64,000 bases of DNA from Aphrocallistes beatrix (lineage: Eukaryota; Porifera; Hexactinellida; Sceptrulophora; Aphrocallistidae): the NCBI GenBank assembly GCA_963281255.1, contig OY725495.1:1550001-1614000 (forward strand). The letters run 5' to 3'. A program made the position numbers and the translations under genes. Below are positions 23,646-35,512 of the stretch, piece by piece. Within the stretch, counting starts at the first letter, position 1. Each line of letters starts with the position of its first letter. The notes below the pieces were generated by a model, which made no database searches, was not told the origin of the DNA, and saw only the letters and a list, made by a program, of their open reading frames with translations.

Positions 23646-24164
23646 CAAGCGCGCCTCGCTTGCTTGCGCTGCGCGGCCAGAGGCTCCCTTCGGTCGCCTG
23701 GAGGTAACATTGGTTAATTATAAGGGAGATATCATCTCTAAATATGTCCATCTTAATTTTAAAATCGAAATCACTCGAAAAATCACCAAATTTGTCAATT
23801 TTTAAATTTTGATGCGTAATGATGACGTCATAACAAAGTGATGAGTATTTTTTGATGAAAGTCGCATCATATGTGAGGTATGTTAGTATACAGATTCTAT
23901 TCAAATTTCATCCTTCTATCTACTATAATGGGTTATGCCCGAATAACTGTGTTGCTTAACTTTTAAAAATGGACAATGACGTCATAATTCCATGATGTGT
24001 CGACATTTTGGTCTGAGCTCAGAACTTACTGGAGCCATAGCCAAAAGACTCCCACATGCCAAAAATTAGCTTTCTGTGCCCGCCAGTTTCTTCAATCAAT
24101 TCGTTACAGATATATATATATATATATAAATAAATATACATTAATCGAGTTTTAATAGTAAGGA
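23646..24164 (-). mobile_element. Helitron-like family A, full length
   Basis: It has both ends (CAAGCGCGCCTCGCTTGC and ttttaatagtaagga) and both TGACGTCA palindromes (about 23822 and 23978). The GGACAC palindrome is deleted. It is followed after TA by a Tc1-like MITE. Confidence 0.82.
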
Positions 24165-24170
24165 TATATA

Positions 24171-25082
24171 CAGTACCCGGACAAAAGTATTCGACCACCA
24201 CAGAAACCTCCATACAAATAGTATTAAAGTGGGTATATTCATAAAGGAATATGTACTCCAACCGTGAGGAATACTCCATTTTTTATTTCAAATTCGTAAA
24301 TTACACTTTCTAATTACTCATAATTGATAGCCTCAACTCAATTACTAACTCCCAAGTTAATAAATAATAATATTTGATACTTGCTTGATACTACTTGTCC
24401 CAAGTCACAGCCATTATACACTGCCTGAACAAAAGTATTCGTATACCCCATAATTCCCCATACAAATAGTTATAATACTGATTTATTTAGCGAGTCAAAG
24501 TATTTAATTGGTAAGAGAATTTAACTTTAAATTCGAATTCTCCATATTCGAATTACTCATTTTATGATCTTTACACTCGATTAATCTCCCACAGGGTTAA
24601 ATATTCTCAGATTGTGCCACCTCGTACCACATGCCATCATATACAATGGTGATAACTCATGATATGTGCCATAGGGTAGCAAATTCCGAAAATACTTAAA
24701 TTTGAAGGAGAGTAATTAAGTTAAAAGCTTATAAAGTGGGTAATTTGAATATGGAGAATTCGAATTTGAAGTCGCTAAATAAATCAGTATTATAACAATT
24801 TGTATGGGGAATTATGAGGTGTACGAACACTTTTGTTCAGGCAGTGTATATGATGGCGATAAGTGACACAAAGTGGCAGAGGTTGATAATTTTCTACATA
24901 AGAATAAGTATTTGAGTTGAGACTCTGAATTACGAGTAATTAGAATGTGTAGCTTACGAATTTGAAATAAAAATAGAGTATTTTCTACTGTTTGAGGACA
25001 TGTTCCTTTTTTGAATAGTTCCAATTTAATACTATTTGTATGGAAGTTTTCGTGGTGGTTGAATACTTTTGTCCTGGTAGTG
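24171..25082. mobile_element. Tc1-like MITE (CCGGACAAAAGTATTCG ends), with a nested relative
   Basis: The ends are CAGTACCCGGACAAAAGTAT and CACTACCAGGACAAAAGTAT, flanked by TA. The arms match for more than 55 bp. A second Tc1-like MITE (24419-24846) is inserted in it. It is the same family as 43370-43846 and 51135-51561. Confidence 0.8.
24419..24846. mobile_element. Tc1-like MITE (CACTGCCTGAACAAAAG ends), nested
   Basis: The ends are CACTGCCTGAACAAAAGTAT and CACTGCCTGAACAAAAGTGT with TA on both sides. Removing it restores cattatatatgatggcgat as found at 43610, an exact empty site. Confidence 0.85.
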
Positions 25083-25121
25083 TATATATGTATATATATA
25101 TATAGTATATATGCATATATA

Positions 25122-25396
25122 CAAGCGCGCTTCGCTTGCTTGCGCTTCGCTGCTAGCGGACACTTTGTGTCCGCCGGGGGCGCTCTGCGGGCTCCTGGGT
25201 TCACATTGATTAATTATAAGGGAGTTAACATCCCTAAATACGCCTGTGCTACTGTTATAATCGATATCGCACGAAAAATCAACAAATTTATTTATAACTG
25301 TATTGCTTAACTTATAAAAATGTGACAATGACGTCATAATTCCATGATGAGTCGACATTTTCGTCTTAGCTGAGAACTTAGTGGAGCCATAGCCAG
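25122..25396 (-). mobile_element. Helitron-like family A, internally deleted, 5' part missing
   Basis: The hairpin end and the cgctctgcgggctcctggg block are present. A deletion joins aacaaatttatt to ataactgtattgc, removing about 190 bp and one TGACGTCA site. It ends at gtggagccatagcc. Confidence 0.72.
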
Positions 25397-25589
25397 ATCA
25401 AAATATGTTAATTGCAGAAAAAGAATTAAACAATGATGATATTTTTCAATTTTGATCTAAACATGTCTAACTTTTAAATCAATCAATCAGAATCAAGAAA
25501 TGACCTGTATAATTCGATTAATAGGGATTTATAATAATAGAGTGCTATTCTAAATAAATATGTAACAGACTGTATACACTATATATATG

Positions 25590-25618
25590 CACCCATTCGT
25601 CGAGTTTTAATTGTAAAG
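25590..25618 (-). mobile_element. Helitron-like family A, isolated 5' tip
   Basis: The sequence gtcgagttttaattgtaaag is a diverged 5' end with nothing else of the element beside it. Confidence 0.4.
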
Positions 25619-26001
25619 CTAGCCATTATATCACTATATCCAATATATATTGTTTATCATATTCAATGAATGTGCACTAATTGATTTTTCCAATTATATT
25701 TGAACTTTTCTGCATTATTCATGGTTAAGTGGTTGTTCCCTTTTGATGATTATAAATTCGCCTGATGATCCTTTTTTATAGCTTTTTTACTTCGGTGTTT
25801 ACATCAAAATATAAATATTGCAAAACAAGCTCACTTTTGGGTTGAAATGCATTTGAATTTTGATGGTTTGTACGGAAAATTTTAGAGACACCCTTTAGAT
25901 GTTTTTCTGGATCTTAAATGCTCACACTCAATTAACTTAGAATTCAGATTTGACCAAATTTCCAAATCAAATACTTTACCCAATGCTTTCATTTGTTTTA
26001 G

Positions 26002-26189
26002 CCTTAGTTCCTCATGGAATTGCGGATTATTTTACTATTCTTGGTGTTCTATCTGTTTTGAAGTGTATAGTACCATTCCTTACTGAACACTCTATATATA
26101 AAGCTCGAGATAAATCCATTACTGGTAGTTTTGGTAATGTCTATTCTTTTGAAAATAGCTATGCAATTGATATTTTGATAATTAAACAG
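26002..26189 (+). CDS. HTT: Huntingtin exon: N-terminal HEAT block
   Basis: The exon follows a clear acceptor (tttgttttag) and begins with two bases that complete a codon. It then encodes 62 residues and ends AAACAG before gtaacc. The peptide opens LVPHGIADYFTILGVLSVLK and contains IVPFL and DKSITGSFG. Vertebrate huntingtin has the same order at roughly residues 250-330: a hydrophobic LLVP segment, LLILGVLLTLRYLVPLL, then DTSLKGSFG. These are HEAT-type amphipathic helices. The preceding exon must end with one base of a split codon; no match to it was found in the 26 kb upstream. No stop or frameshift is seen. Confidence 0.87.
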
Positions 26190-27725
26190 GTAACCTTTAT
26201 CTTTATACTTAAATTGAATACAATATGCCCGTTTGAACTTCTATTATTGCCATTGCTGTTTCAAGTATCAAAATAAAGGTTATTCATATCTATTATTTTT
26301 AATTATATTGATGAAATTTTATCTCAGATAATTGAAAATAGTAAATGAATTTGATAATGCTAATGAATAGCTGATTTTTCACATTTTTGAATCGATTTTT
26401 TTTGCAGAATTGGCGTTATTGATTTCATCTTCACAAAGCCTTATTTTGTTTCCTTTAGGTTAATAAAGCGTTTAATCTATGCTAACGTGAATTCTTAAAT
26501 TACTGAATTTTAACTCATTTAACTAAAAAATTGATATATTCCTGAAATTAGATTGGTATAAATGAAATGTGGGTTGCATATTTTCCGTGATAATGACTTC
26601 ATAGCAAGAGTTTTGTTGCAAAGACAATTCTTTCCTAGACCTTTCGTGAAATTAAAAGTTCGTTAAGACACTTTTGTGACAACGACATTTGAAACCACGC
26701 GTGACGATAATTCGTTTTTCATGATTCTTTTGAAGTTAAAAACTTTGCACTTGATCGTGGTTTAAAAAAACATTACTTGTACCTGAGCCCTCCGATTAGA
26801 GGTGATCTAGTACTATAATTTGTTGTTTGCCACACTCTATATCATGCATATTTAGGATACTCCGCAATTTAATTCCCGTATTGAAAATGATTAAAATGTT
26901 ATTTTGTAGGCAGCTTTTTGCACCCTAATAATAAATTTTCATGAAATAATAAAAATAACAAAGCGAACATGAGGTGTTCAATCTAATCCAGTCCCTTTGC
27001 TTCGCAGATGTTTATGAAAATGATTTGTTATTAGTAAATCAAATCCACATTACTATTGCTGATATTATGCTGTAGTAATTATTCGGTTTCATAATTAATA
27101 TGTTTAAACAATACAAACAGAGTTCGTGTTATTTTTGTGTGGATATTAATAAAATTTTATAGCTAGCGAGATATTCCACAATGATCCTGTATTAATTGTA
27201 TAAATTCATCCTAAATGGATTCTTCGAATTGACAGATAGGTTGAAATATATGTATTAGTATATGTATTAGCCACATTGTTTCAAAATTCTCCAGATTGAT
27301 ATTATCTGCAAATTGCTAAGTGACCGCCACATCTTTGAAAGATTTCGGAGGATCCGTAAGCGAGACTGGTGAATTGCAGAGGTGCTGCATAGCAGTATAT
27401 CTGAGTGAGTTTCCGTAGCAAGCGAACGAGCAAAGTGCCTCTTATTATTATTACATTTATAGTCGGGAACTGGATTGACAAACCATTGGGGTCCTATAAA
27501 AGGTGATATAATTGCAAGGAAATATATTCCAAATTAATGAAAATATCCATCTACTCAACGAAAAGACGAGCACAAAAGCATCATTTCGTATAGCTATGTT
27601 GGTGTTATAAAATGAAATTTAACCACAAATTATTATAGAATATATTTGGAATAACAGTCGAAAACGGATCTTAGTAATTCGAAAATTATTGAGTGGGCCA
27701 AGAATACATCTATTATTCATAGATA
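26190..27725. other. HTT intron, unrecognised part
   Basis: About 1.5 kb after the 26002-26189 exon holds no transposon or exon that I recognise. Confidence 0.45.
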
Positions 27726-28216
27726 CAAGCGCGCTTCGCTTGCTTTGCTGCACAGCTAGCGGACACTTTGTGTCCGCCAGAGGCTCCCTTCGGTCGCCTG
27801 GGGTCACATTGATTAACTATAAGGGATATAACATCTCTAAATACGTCTGTTTAACTGTTATAATCTATATCGCACGAAAAATTAATGAAATTTGGTGCAT
27901 AATGATGACGTCATAACAGATTGATGAGTAATCATTTCCGGGTGATAGTTGTATCATATGTGAGGTATATTTCTATACACATCCTACTAAAATTTCTGCC
28001 TTCTATCACCTAAAATGACTGAGTTATGTTCAAAAAACTGAAATTTCTAATTATAAAAAAGGTGACAATGACGTCATAATTCTATGATGTGTCGACATTT
28101 TCGTCTGAGCTCAGAACTTACTGGAGCCATAGCCAAAAGACTCCCACATGCCAAAAATCAGCTTCCTCTACCTGGTGGTTTCTTCACCAATTCGTTATAT
28201 ATATATATATATATAT
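27726..28216 (-). mobile_element. Helitron-like family A, 5' tip missing
   Basis: It runs from CAAGCGCGCTTCGCTTGC through both TGACGTCA sites (about 27906 and 28069) to ccaattcgttatatatatat. Another repeat begins with taggtgctccaa in its (TA)n tract. Confidence 0.8.
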
Positions 28217-28365
28217 TAGGTGCTCCAAGAAATTCCAAAGTTTGAATTTTATGATGTACACTCTTCAAATAGTTTACCTTGATCACCAATTCGAGTTGCA
28301 TATATTCATGCATTTTGGGCATTTCTGGCGATAACGAGGTGTGACTCGATAATGTTTCATACATT
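28217..28365. repeat. Dispersed repeat starting aggtgctccaa (second copy)
   Basis: It matches 12093-12192 over the first ~75 bp, then continues into unmatched sequence. It begins in the (TA)n tract of the Helitron copy at 27726. Confidence 0.5.
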
Positions 28366-28959
28366 TCCTACTATATATGAAGCCTAAAAGTACTCGGCGG
28401 ATTTTGGGCTATAGATGCGATAGATACATGCCAACTTGAGCCATGATAAAAATTTGACGCGGGACATGGCGGGACGTAAAAGAAAAGTATTGTTCATGGA
28501 ATTAAAAAAATTAGGACATAATAGGGAAATTTCATTTAAAAGCGGGACACTCGTGAAAATTTACTCAATGGATGAGTGGAAAAAGCTGGATGTCCCGCAA
28601 AGAACGGGGCAGTTAGCAAGTATAATGGTTGAACTATACGTACCCAGGAGCTTTAAATAATTAATTTAATTTGAATGTATGGCTATTGCTGTTTTCAAAA
28701 TATGACTCCAACTGACCAAGGCCTTGCATGTTAGTAGGTTGAGTTTCTTCCAATTACGTATATAGATCGGAATGATGTGATATTTCCTTTTTGCTCCTTG
28801 TTGGAATTGAAATATTACCTCAATATGATCTACATCTCTCAAAACCTTGAAATTAATTGTAAGCAATATTTATATTAAGAATTGCTTTTAATTAATTCAA
28901 ATGATCGAATTTCTTAATTGAGAGCTAAAATACTACCTGTATAGGTGATATATTATTAT
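28366..28959. other. HTT intron, unrecognised part
   Basis: A 74-codon frame at 28436-28660 is rich in Lys/Met and has no recognised motif. Confidence 0.4.
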
Positions 28960-29050
28960 TTTATGGCTAAGACCCCACACTTCTAAGGGGAAACCTAGGA
29001 AGTGTGGGGTATTTGCTATAAATAGAAATGACCCCAGGTAATTTAAGGGA
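28960..29050 (+). repeat. TATA-containing dispersed repeat, copy 1
   Basis: ggctaagaccccacacttct, then ggggaaacctaggaagtg and ctataaatagaaatgacccc. It shares the last blocks with 47460-47580 and 63725-63830. Confidence 0.5.
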
Positions 29051-29354
29051 TATTATTTGTTAAATTAAACTTTGTTGAATTAAACTATTTTATGGCTAAA
29101 AATTATATAAATTAAATTTCAAAATGTTTATACTTCCCTAAAGTCAAAATTAACATCATGGTCGGATGGTTTTTAACCGATACATAAACCTTCATAGCCT
29201 ACTTAACTATAGCCTATTCACGGTACTAATTTGACCTCACCATGGATTACTTCAAGTATATTTTGGAAACAAACCATAATGTTTGAAACAAATTTGACTA
29301 CGATCAAATGCGGTGTATAATGTCGAGTAATTATCGTTGTTAGTTTATATTACA

Positions 29355-30261
29355 CAAGCGCGCTTCGCTTGCTTGCGCTGCGTGGCTTGCGGACACGCAG
29401 TGTCCGCAGAGTCGCTCTGCGGACGCGTGGAGTAACTCAATCAAGCCAATTTTTGGATTTTTTTCCTTTATATTAATATTGTAAATAAATGTTAACCAAT
29501 AATTACTCATATCAATCTGAAAATATAATATTAGAATTCTACACCCCTAATGTCAACGTTGGAAGCTAGTCTCCTGCATAGTTTTGTAATTTGTTTACTT
29601 TCTATATCTATTGTAAACAAAAGTAAACAAAAAATATATCATATCGATCTGAAAATATGATATTCGAAATCTACACCCCAAAAATCCCATGTCACCCGTT
29701 GGAAGCTAGTCTCTGGCCTATTTTTGTTATTTGTTTACTTTATGTAACTATTGTAAACAAAAGTAAACAAATAATTTATCATGTCGACCTGAAAATATGA
29801 TATTCGAAATCTACACCCCTAAAAACCCCATGTCAACCGTTAGAAGCTAGTCCCTAGCATAATTTTCAAAATTCGTCAAATCGTGTGAAAATATGTATAT
29901 AAAGGTGTGAAAATATACACATAACCTTTTTTATTGTTATATACTATAATATAATTGAGATATCTTTATAAGTTATTGCTTTGAAGTATTAATAACAATG
30001 ACAGCCTACAATAGTGTCGTACAATGCTTTCTATTGTGAGAGTGAAGCCGTACATAGTATTGTATAGATAAGGTGTGAAAATTTGTTTTCCATTTTTTTT
30101 GCAGAGGTGTGAAAAATTTGCTTAGATTTTCGAACTTAATCCTAGATTCATCATTTGACACCTACATGCCAATTTTCGTATCTTTACGACTTACCAATTC
30201 TTCAATCAATTCGGACAAACAAGCAAAAACAAAAATCCTTGCGTTTTAATATACTATAAGA
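29355..30261 (-). mobile_element. Helitron-like family B, full length
   Basis: It has the same hairpin as family A (CAAGCGCGCTTCGCTTGC) and a related C/G-rich block with the palindrome GGACACGCAGTGTCC. Three ~135-bp tandem units follow (29500-29860), then a block ending cttcaatcaattcggac and the 5' end (gcgttttaatatactataag). The 5' region resembles family A (ATTGATTGAAGAA, GGCATGTAGGTGTC), so the two are related with different interiors. Confidence 0.75.
29500..29860. repeat. ~135-bp tandem repeat inside Helitron family B
   Basis: The motif gaaaatat(g/a)atatt plus a 'ctacacccc' motif recurs at about 29519, 29651 and 29790, spacing 132 and 139. Each unit also carries aagctagtct and tgtaaacaaaagtaaacaaa. 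Confidence 0.8.
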
Positions 30262-30336
30262 TATACGTATTACTACCTACAATATTTCATAAATTTTCTC
30301 CCAAATTCCCAATTTATACATCCACGTACATTTTGT

Positions 30337-30617
30337 ATGCCAAATAAGTGTAGTGTAGCCAACTGCTGCTCCAATTATAACGGCACTGATTACGTTCCAG
30401 TGTTTGAAATGTTGAATCATTGGTCCAAAGAAATGCAAGATGAATGCCGAATGTTTCTCCATAGAGATGATGCATGGAAATTGTCGAATCTTCAGCTGTG
30501 CGAGACATTTCTGTGACGAGGATATACTACTTCACTTCGATATTCCCCAGGGTTACGGTACAGTAAAGGAAGTTTCCAGAAAACCTGGTCTTCGGAAAAT
30601 GCCAAGCCCATCAAATT
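30337..30617 (+). pseudogene. THAP domain, frameshifted
   Basis: THAP is a C2CH zinc-finger DNA-binding domain found in P-element transposases and in host regulators. From an ATG the first frame reads MPNKCSVANCCSNYN and continues through WSKEMQDECRMFLH and AWKLSNLQL. A one-base shift near 30502 then gives CARHFCDEDI and later GLRKMPSPS. The order C-x4-C, Trp, C-x2-H (CARHF) and a terminal Pro-containing motif fits THAP. A CAAGGTTG-ended element interrupts it at 30618. It may be a decayed P-like transposon or an exon with a recent frameshift. Confidence 0.55.
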
Positions 30618-31294
30618 CAAGGTTGTGTCAAACTCAATGATTTGAATTATTTTTTTGTAATATTGCATCTGATCATTTACATAAAACACACCAGATCAAT
30701 CAATTCAATCATTTGCGCTTATTCAAATCGTTCAGCTCATTCATTTTAATCATTCAATTAAATTCAAATCAATCAATTCAACTCAATTCAATTCAATTCA
30801 ATTCAATTCAATTCAATTTAATTCAATTCAGATCATTTAATTCAATTCAGATACCGTAGATAATTTTTAGCCCCATTTAGCATTTAACCCCTGAAAAAAA
30901 AAAATGTTTCACAATACATATGCAAGAGAGCTTTCGATGAATATGACCGCACGAGTGAACCAAGAAATTTAGAACCCTCTTTTTGGAGGGGGATGGTTCG
31001 AAGGCCGGTAACTATTCGAGTATATACGGTCATTCAAATAAAAATCAATTCAGATAACTCGAATCAATTATAATCAGTTCAAATCAATTCAAATCAAATC
31101 AATTCAATTCAATTCAATTCAACTCAATTCAATTCAATTCAATTCAATTCAATTTCAGATCATTCAGATCATTTTATTTTATTCAATGACAACATTCAGA
31201 TCAATCAACTCAATCATTTCTTATTAACCAACTCAATCAAATCAAATCAAAAAATGAAGTTTTTTTCAAATCAAATTGATTTGACTCAACCTTG
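30618..31294. mobile_element. CAAGGTTG-ended element rich in ATTCA repeats
   Basis: The ends are CAAGGTTGTGTCAAACTCAA and (inward) CAAGGTTGAGTCAAATCAAT. Most of the body is imperfect (ATTCA)n and (AATCA)n repeats around a unique core (accgtagataattttt to gagtatatacggtcattc). An almost identical copy lies at 41181-41832. It follows and interrupts the THAP remnant. The class is unclear, possibly hAT. Confidence 0.72.
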
Positions 31295-31322
31295 CCATCA
31301 ATCTTCTTAATTGTCCTTCACA

Positions 31323-32200
31323 TCTTATATATTAAAATGCTAGGATTTTTTTTTTTTTTTTGTCAGAATTGATTGAAGAATTGGCAAGTCGTAGAGATAT
31401 GAAAATTGGCATGTAGGTGTCAAATGATATGACTACGATTAAGTTCTAAGATCTAAGCGAAATTTTCAGACCTCTGCAAAAAAAATGGAAAACAATTTTC
31501 ACACCATTTCTATACAAAATTAATGACTACACTATCACAATGGAAATTATTGTACGACACTCCAATAGATCGTCATTATTAATAATACTTCAAAGCTACA
31601 ACTTATGTTTAAAATCTTAAATGTGTTATAATGTATAGCAATAAAAAATTATGTTCATATTTTCACACCTATATATACATATTTTCACACCATTTGATGA
31701 ATTTTGAAAATAATGCTAAACACTAGCTTTCAACGGTTGATATGGGGTTTTCAGGGATGTAAATTTCGAATATCATATTTTCGAGTAGATTTGAAAATTA
31801 ATTTGTTTACTATTGTTTACAATAAATACATAAAGTAAACAAATCTCAAAAATATTCTAGAGACTAGCTTCCAACGGATGACATGGGGTTTCCAGGGGTG
31901 TAGATTTCGAATATCATATTTTCAGATCTATATGATAAATTATTTGTTTACTTTTGTTTACATTAGATACATAAAGTAAACAAATCTCAAAAGTATGCTA
32001 GAAACTAGCTTTCAACGGTTGATATGGGGTTTTCAGGGTTGTAGATTCCGAATATCGTATTTTCAGATCTATATGATAAATTATTTGTTTACTTTTGTTT
32101 ACATTAGATACATAAAGTAAACAAATCTCAAAAGTATGCTAGAGACTAGCTTCCAACCGTTCACATGGGGTTTTTAGTGCTGTAGATTTCGGCTATAGTT
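31323..32200 (+). mobile_element. Helitron-like family B, 3' end missing
   Basis: It begins tcttatatattaaaatgcta, has a long T run, then attgattgaagaattggcaa. About four tandem units follow (31735-32200), each with aaacaaatctcaaaa, a gctagagactagcttccaac-type motif and atggggttt. It stops within a unit. Confidence 0.72.
31735..32200. repeat. ~135-bp tandem repeat inside Helitron family B (second array)
   Basis: This is the inverted counterpart of the 29500 array, with about four units. The units at 31975-32100 and just before are nearly identical, so the array has been homogenised or recently expanded. Confidence 0.78.
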
Positions 32201-33041
32201 ACACGTAGGCTGTGATAAACCTTTAGTTGGACTAGATTAGACTACAATATTAGCGAAAAACATGATCAAGAATATCCATATTTCATACATTTTGCTAAAT
32301 AGAATATTTTGGAAAATAGTTCAATTATTATTATTTGCGCTCTATTAATATATGTGGGGTTAAATCTAGTAGTAGGTTTCTAAATATACAGCAAGCGTAG
32401 TAATATGTCTATCTTTATTCATGAACTTTCATTTGCTGAGAGCTCTTTTATCTGGTTCATTTTTTGTATGGCATTTATTGGACTTATTATTGGTGAATGA
32501 ACCTAGTATATCCTTTCTGATATTCCAATTTCCATAACCTTTCTTATGTTATTCTTTAGTCCAAATGTGATCGTATAAATATGACTAACATTTTTTTAAA
32601 TTGTGGTTTTGGTCTATTTTTTATCTATTATTCGAGTTAGAAATCTAACTAGAAAACATATTATCAGTAATTTTCCACTATATTATTTTTCTAGGTCTTA
32701 AAAATAAACTGAAAAAAATTCCGAACCTGCTAAGAAAAATGTTTAGAGCAAGATATATCTCTGGTTCCTAATCACTAGTTGTAAAATTGATCTCAAAATT
32801 ATTCTTATTGATTTTAAAGAAATCAACTTACTTATGATATTTTTGTCCAATGATTGCTATACACTGTGATAAATTTGTTCAGTGATATAATTTTTAAAAA
32901 TGATCAAAATTATAGGTTGCGTTCTAATTAAATTACACATATACTGGACACTCGAAAATCAATACACTCGCAAAAAGGGTAACTCCTAAAATGGAGCACA
33001 TAGAATATATTTGTTTACCTAGTGTATCAATCGAGGCGCAT
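32201..33041. other. HTT intron, unrecognised part
   Basis: AT-rich, without a gene or clear repeat. Confidence 0.45.
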
Positions 33042-33496
33042 GCATTAGTTCGACTCAGCTTGTAGTCATTAATTCGAATCTTAGAAGTAGGCATTTGTTC
33101 GACTCCATATTTGCTATGTAGGCATTAGTTCGACTCTATTTTTGCTATGTAGGCATTAGTTCTACTCGAATTTGGGAGAGTTGGCATTAGTTCTAAATGA
33201 TCAATTCTTGATATTTACTCATTGTTATGCTCCAAACCTCACAAAATTAAAATTCCACTTTCACGCTCAATTTGACACTGTTTCAAACTTAAAATGCCTA
33301 CTTTCACTTTCTGTGATTATCTTCTCCGCAACCATATTTCCGTTAGCGAATGTCTACTCTCAATAAAATCGAGTAAAACTAATGCCTACATAGCAAAAAT
33401 AGAGTCGAACTAATGCCTACATAGCAAATATGGAGTCGAACTAATGCCTACTTCTAAGATTCGAACTAATGACTACAAGCTGAGTCGAACTAATGC
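33042..33496. mobile_element. Foldback element with ~40-bp subrepeats
   Basis: The ends are GCATTAGTTCGACTCAGC and its exact reverse complement. The arms (33042-33175 and 33370-33496) contain repeated 'gcattagttcgactc' and 'atttttgctatgtag' units. The central 190 bp are unique. Confidence 0.75.
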
Positions 33497-34637
33497 AGCT
33501 TCCCCGTTTAAATCAGCGTAAAACTTGACTTTCGGAGACCTGCCACATAGAATTATTATTTTTTGATTAATTAATGTAGTATTAAGCATTATTAAAAATA
33601 AATTCCATAATTCTGTGAAGAAGAAGCATCTAACCTTGGAAGCGAGAGTGAAGGTTTTGGACTGACATGTTAGAAGATAGTCAGAGACCAAATAGTTTGA
33701 CGTTGAATATCTGTACATAAGATTAAGTGATCTGAAGATTCGATACTTGAATCCTTCATAAATCCTTCAGAGGAAACTAGGAGAAAAAGTGAAATGTCCT
33801 GGGTAAAACCTCAAGATGAAGTAATTGGGAACATTGTTTTTGAGTTCCAAAAGAGAAAGAACTGACTATCACTGATCTGTAATTGGAGCTGAAAAAGAGG
33901 TATCGTGGGGTTTGCTGCTTTTGAGGATGTTTGGCGAAAATCCAAGTGAGATATAGGATTGAAAGTATCCATTATATGGTGATTAACATTCATAACATCT
34001 TCAATTGTGATCAAGTGGGTGCTCAATGCCAATAATCTACAAATCGTTCTCTCCTTCCTGGCACCACGCTCATGGAACAGTGTAGTCCAATAATCTTGTA
34101 ACTATCCAGTTCACTGCATCTTAGATGAGGGGAGGGAGAACCCTGACATTATCTGGAGGAGTGTGAATCCTCGCTGCCTGAACAAGGTAAACAAGTCTAT
34201 GCTACCTGTCCACGACTATTCACTGCAGAATTCATGATTGACATAGAACATCCTTAATTTTGTCCTAAATATTATGAAAGAAGGAAGGAAGATGTTGCTA
34301 TTCTTGGATAATGATGTTGTATATAATACCTCAGCGACATCTGAATTACAGTTGAAGGTCATCAAGGTAGTCTTCTTGTAACCCAATACTAAATCATGTT
34401 CTCCTCTTCAGAATCCAGATTGAAACTTGTCAGATAGATTATTCTGTGGACAGTCAAGTGTTCTGACCTTTTTCTTCTACTCACTTTCTGGAAAGAAATC
34501 GTGGATATGCAGAAAATAATATTCTCGGCAGCCCTGAAGCTAACATTATGCAATACGTATAAAATTTGTTGGTATTATTAAGCATAAAATGAAAAAAATG
34601 CAAAGTGAACATTCTTGACTTTCGTTATAATAGTTAA
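33497..34637. other. HTT intron, unrecognised part
   Basis: Short frames only. Near 34060 'LAPRSWNSV' could echo a retroelement C-terminus, but the match is too short to call. Confidence 0.4.
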
Positions 34638-35125
34638 CAAGCGCGCTTCGCGCTTGCTTGCGCTGCGCGGCTGGCGGACACTTTGTGTCCCCCGGAGGAT
34701 CCCTTCGGTCGCCTGGAGTCACATTGGTTAATTATAAGGGAGATAACATCTCTAAATATGTCTGTCCTACTGTGCTAATCGATATCACTCGAAAAATCAC
34801 CAAATTTGTGAATTTAAAAATTTTTGATGCGTAATGATGACGTCATAACAAAGTGATGAGTCATCATTTTTTGATGATTCCATCATATGTGAGACATGTT
34901 AGTATACAGATTCTATTAAAATTTCAGCTTTCTATCTCCTATAATGGCTGAGTTATGCCCGAATAACTGTGTTGCTTAACTTTTTAAAATGTGCCAATGA
35001 CGTCATAATTCCATGATGAGTCGACATTTTCGTCTGAGCTCAGAACTTACTGGAGCCATAGCCAAAAGACTCCCACATGCCAAAAATCAGCTTTCTGCGC
35101 CTGGCAGTTTCTTCAATCAATTCGT

Positions 35126-35163
<38 letters not shown>

Positions 35164-35191
35164 AATATTAATCGAGTTTTAATAGTAAGGA
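34638..35191 (-). mobile_element. Helitron-like family A, full length
   Basis: All landmarks are present: the hairpin (13118-type subfamily loop), GGACACTTTGTGTCC, two TGACGTCA sites, (TA)n and the 5' end at 35191. Confidence 0.87.
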
Positions 35192-35487
35192 TAATTCTTC
35201 TATTATAATGTTACAAGTATATTATGCAAGGTCACTTTTTGCAAACAAAAAGCATATATTCCTCATTTCCCCTGGAGACAAATTATTGGGAAATAGAACA
35301 ACACTAGTGCTGAGTTAGGCACTCAAACGAGCATGGGTTAATGAAGAATCTACAATTGATGATAATCTTCCTCTTCATTTCTTCCAAAAAGGTTCCCGCT
35401 GATGAAAATGCCGCCCATATATGTCTTTTCTGGGTATGTTTAACCATTGGGTCCTGATACTACGGTTGGGCTTTCCTGATGCTACAC

Positions 35488-35512
35488 ATTAATCGAGTTT
35501 AAATAGTAAGGA
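35488..35512 (-). mobile_element. Helitron-like family A, second 5' tip
   Basis: attaatcgagtttaaatagt plus aagga is a lone 5' terminus 300 bp beyond the 5' end of the copy at 34638. It could mark a read-through copy that took in the 296 bp between them, or a separate fragment. Confidence 0.45.

Noticed and set aside
1..26001. Upstream HTT exons
   Set aside because: I looked for the HEAT segments that precede LLVP and for a glutamine-rich start on the plus strand and found none with splice sites; they may lie left of the window or be too diverged.
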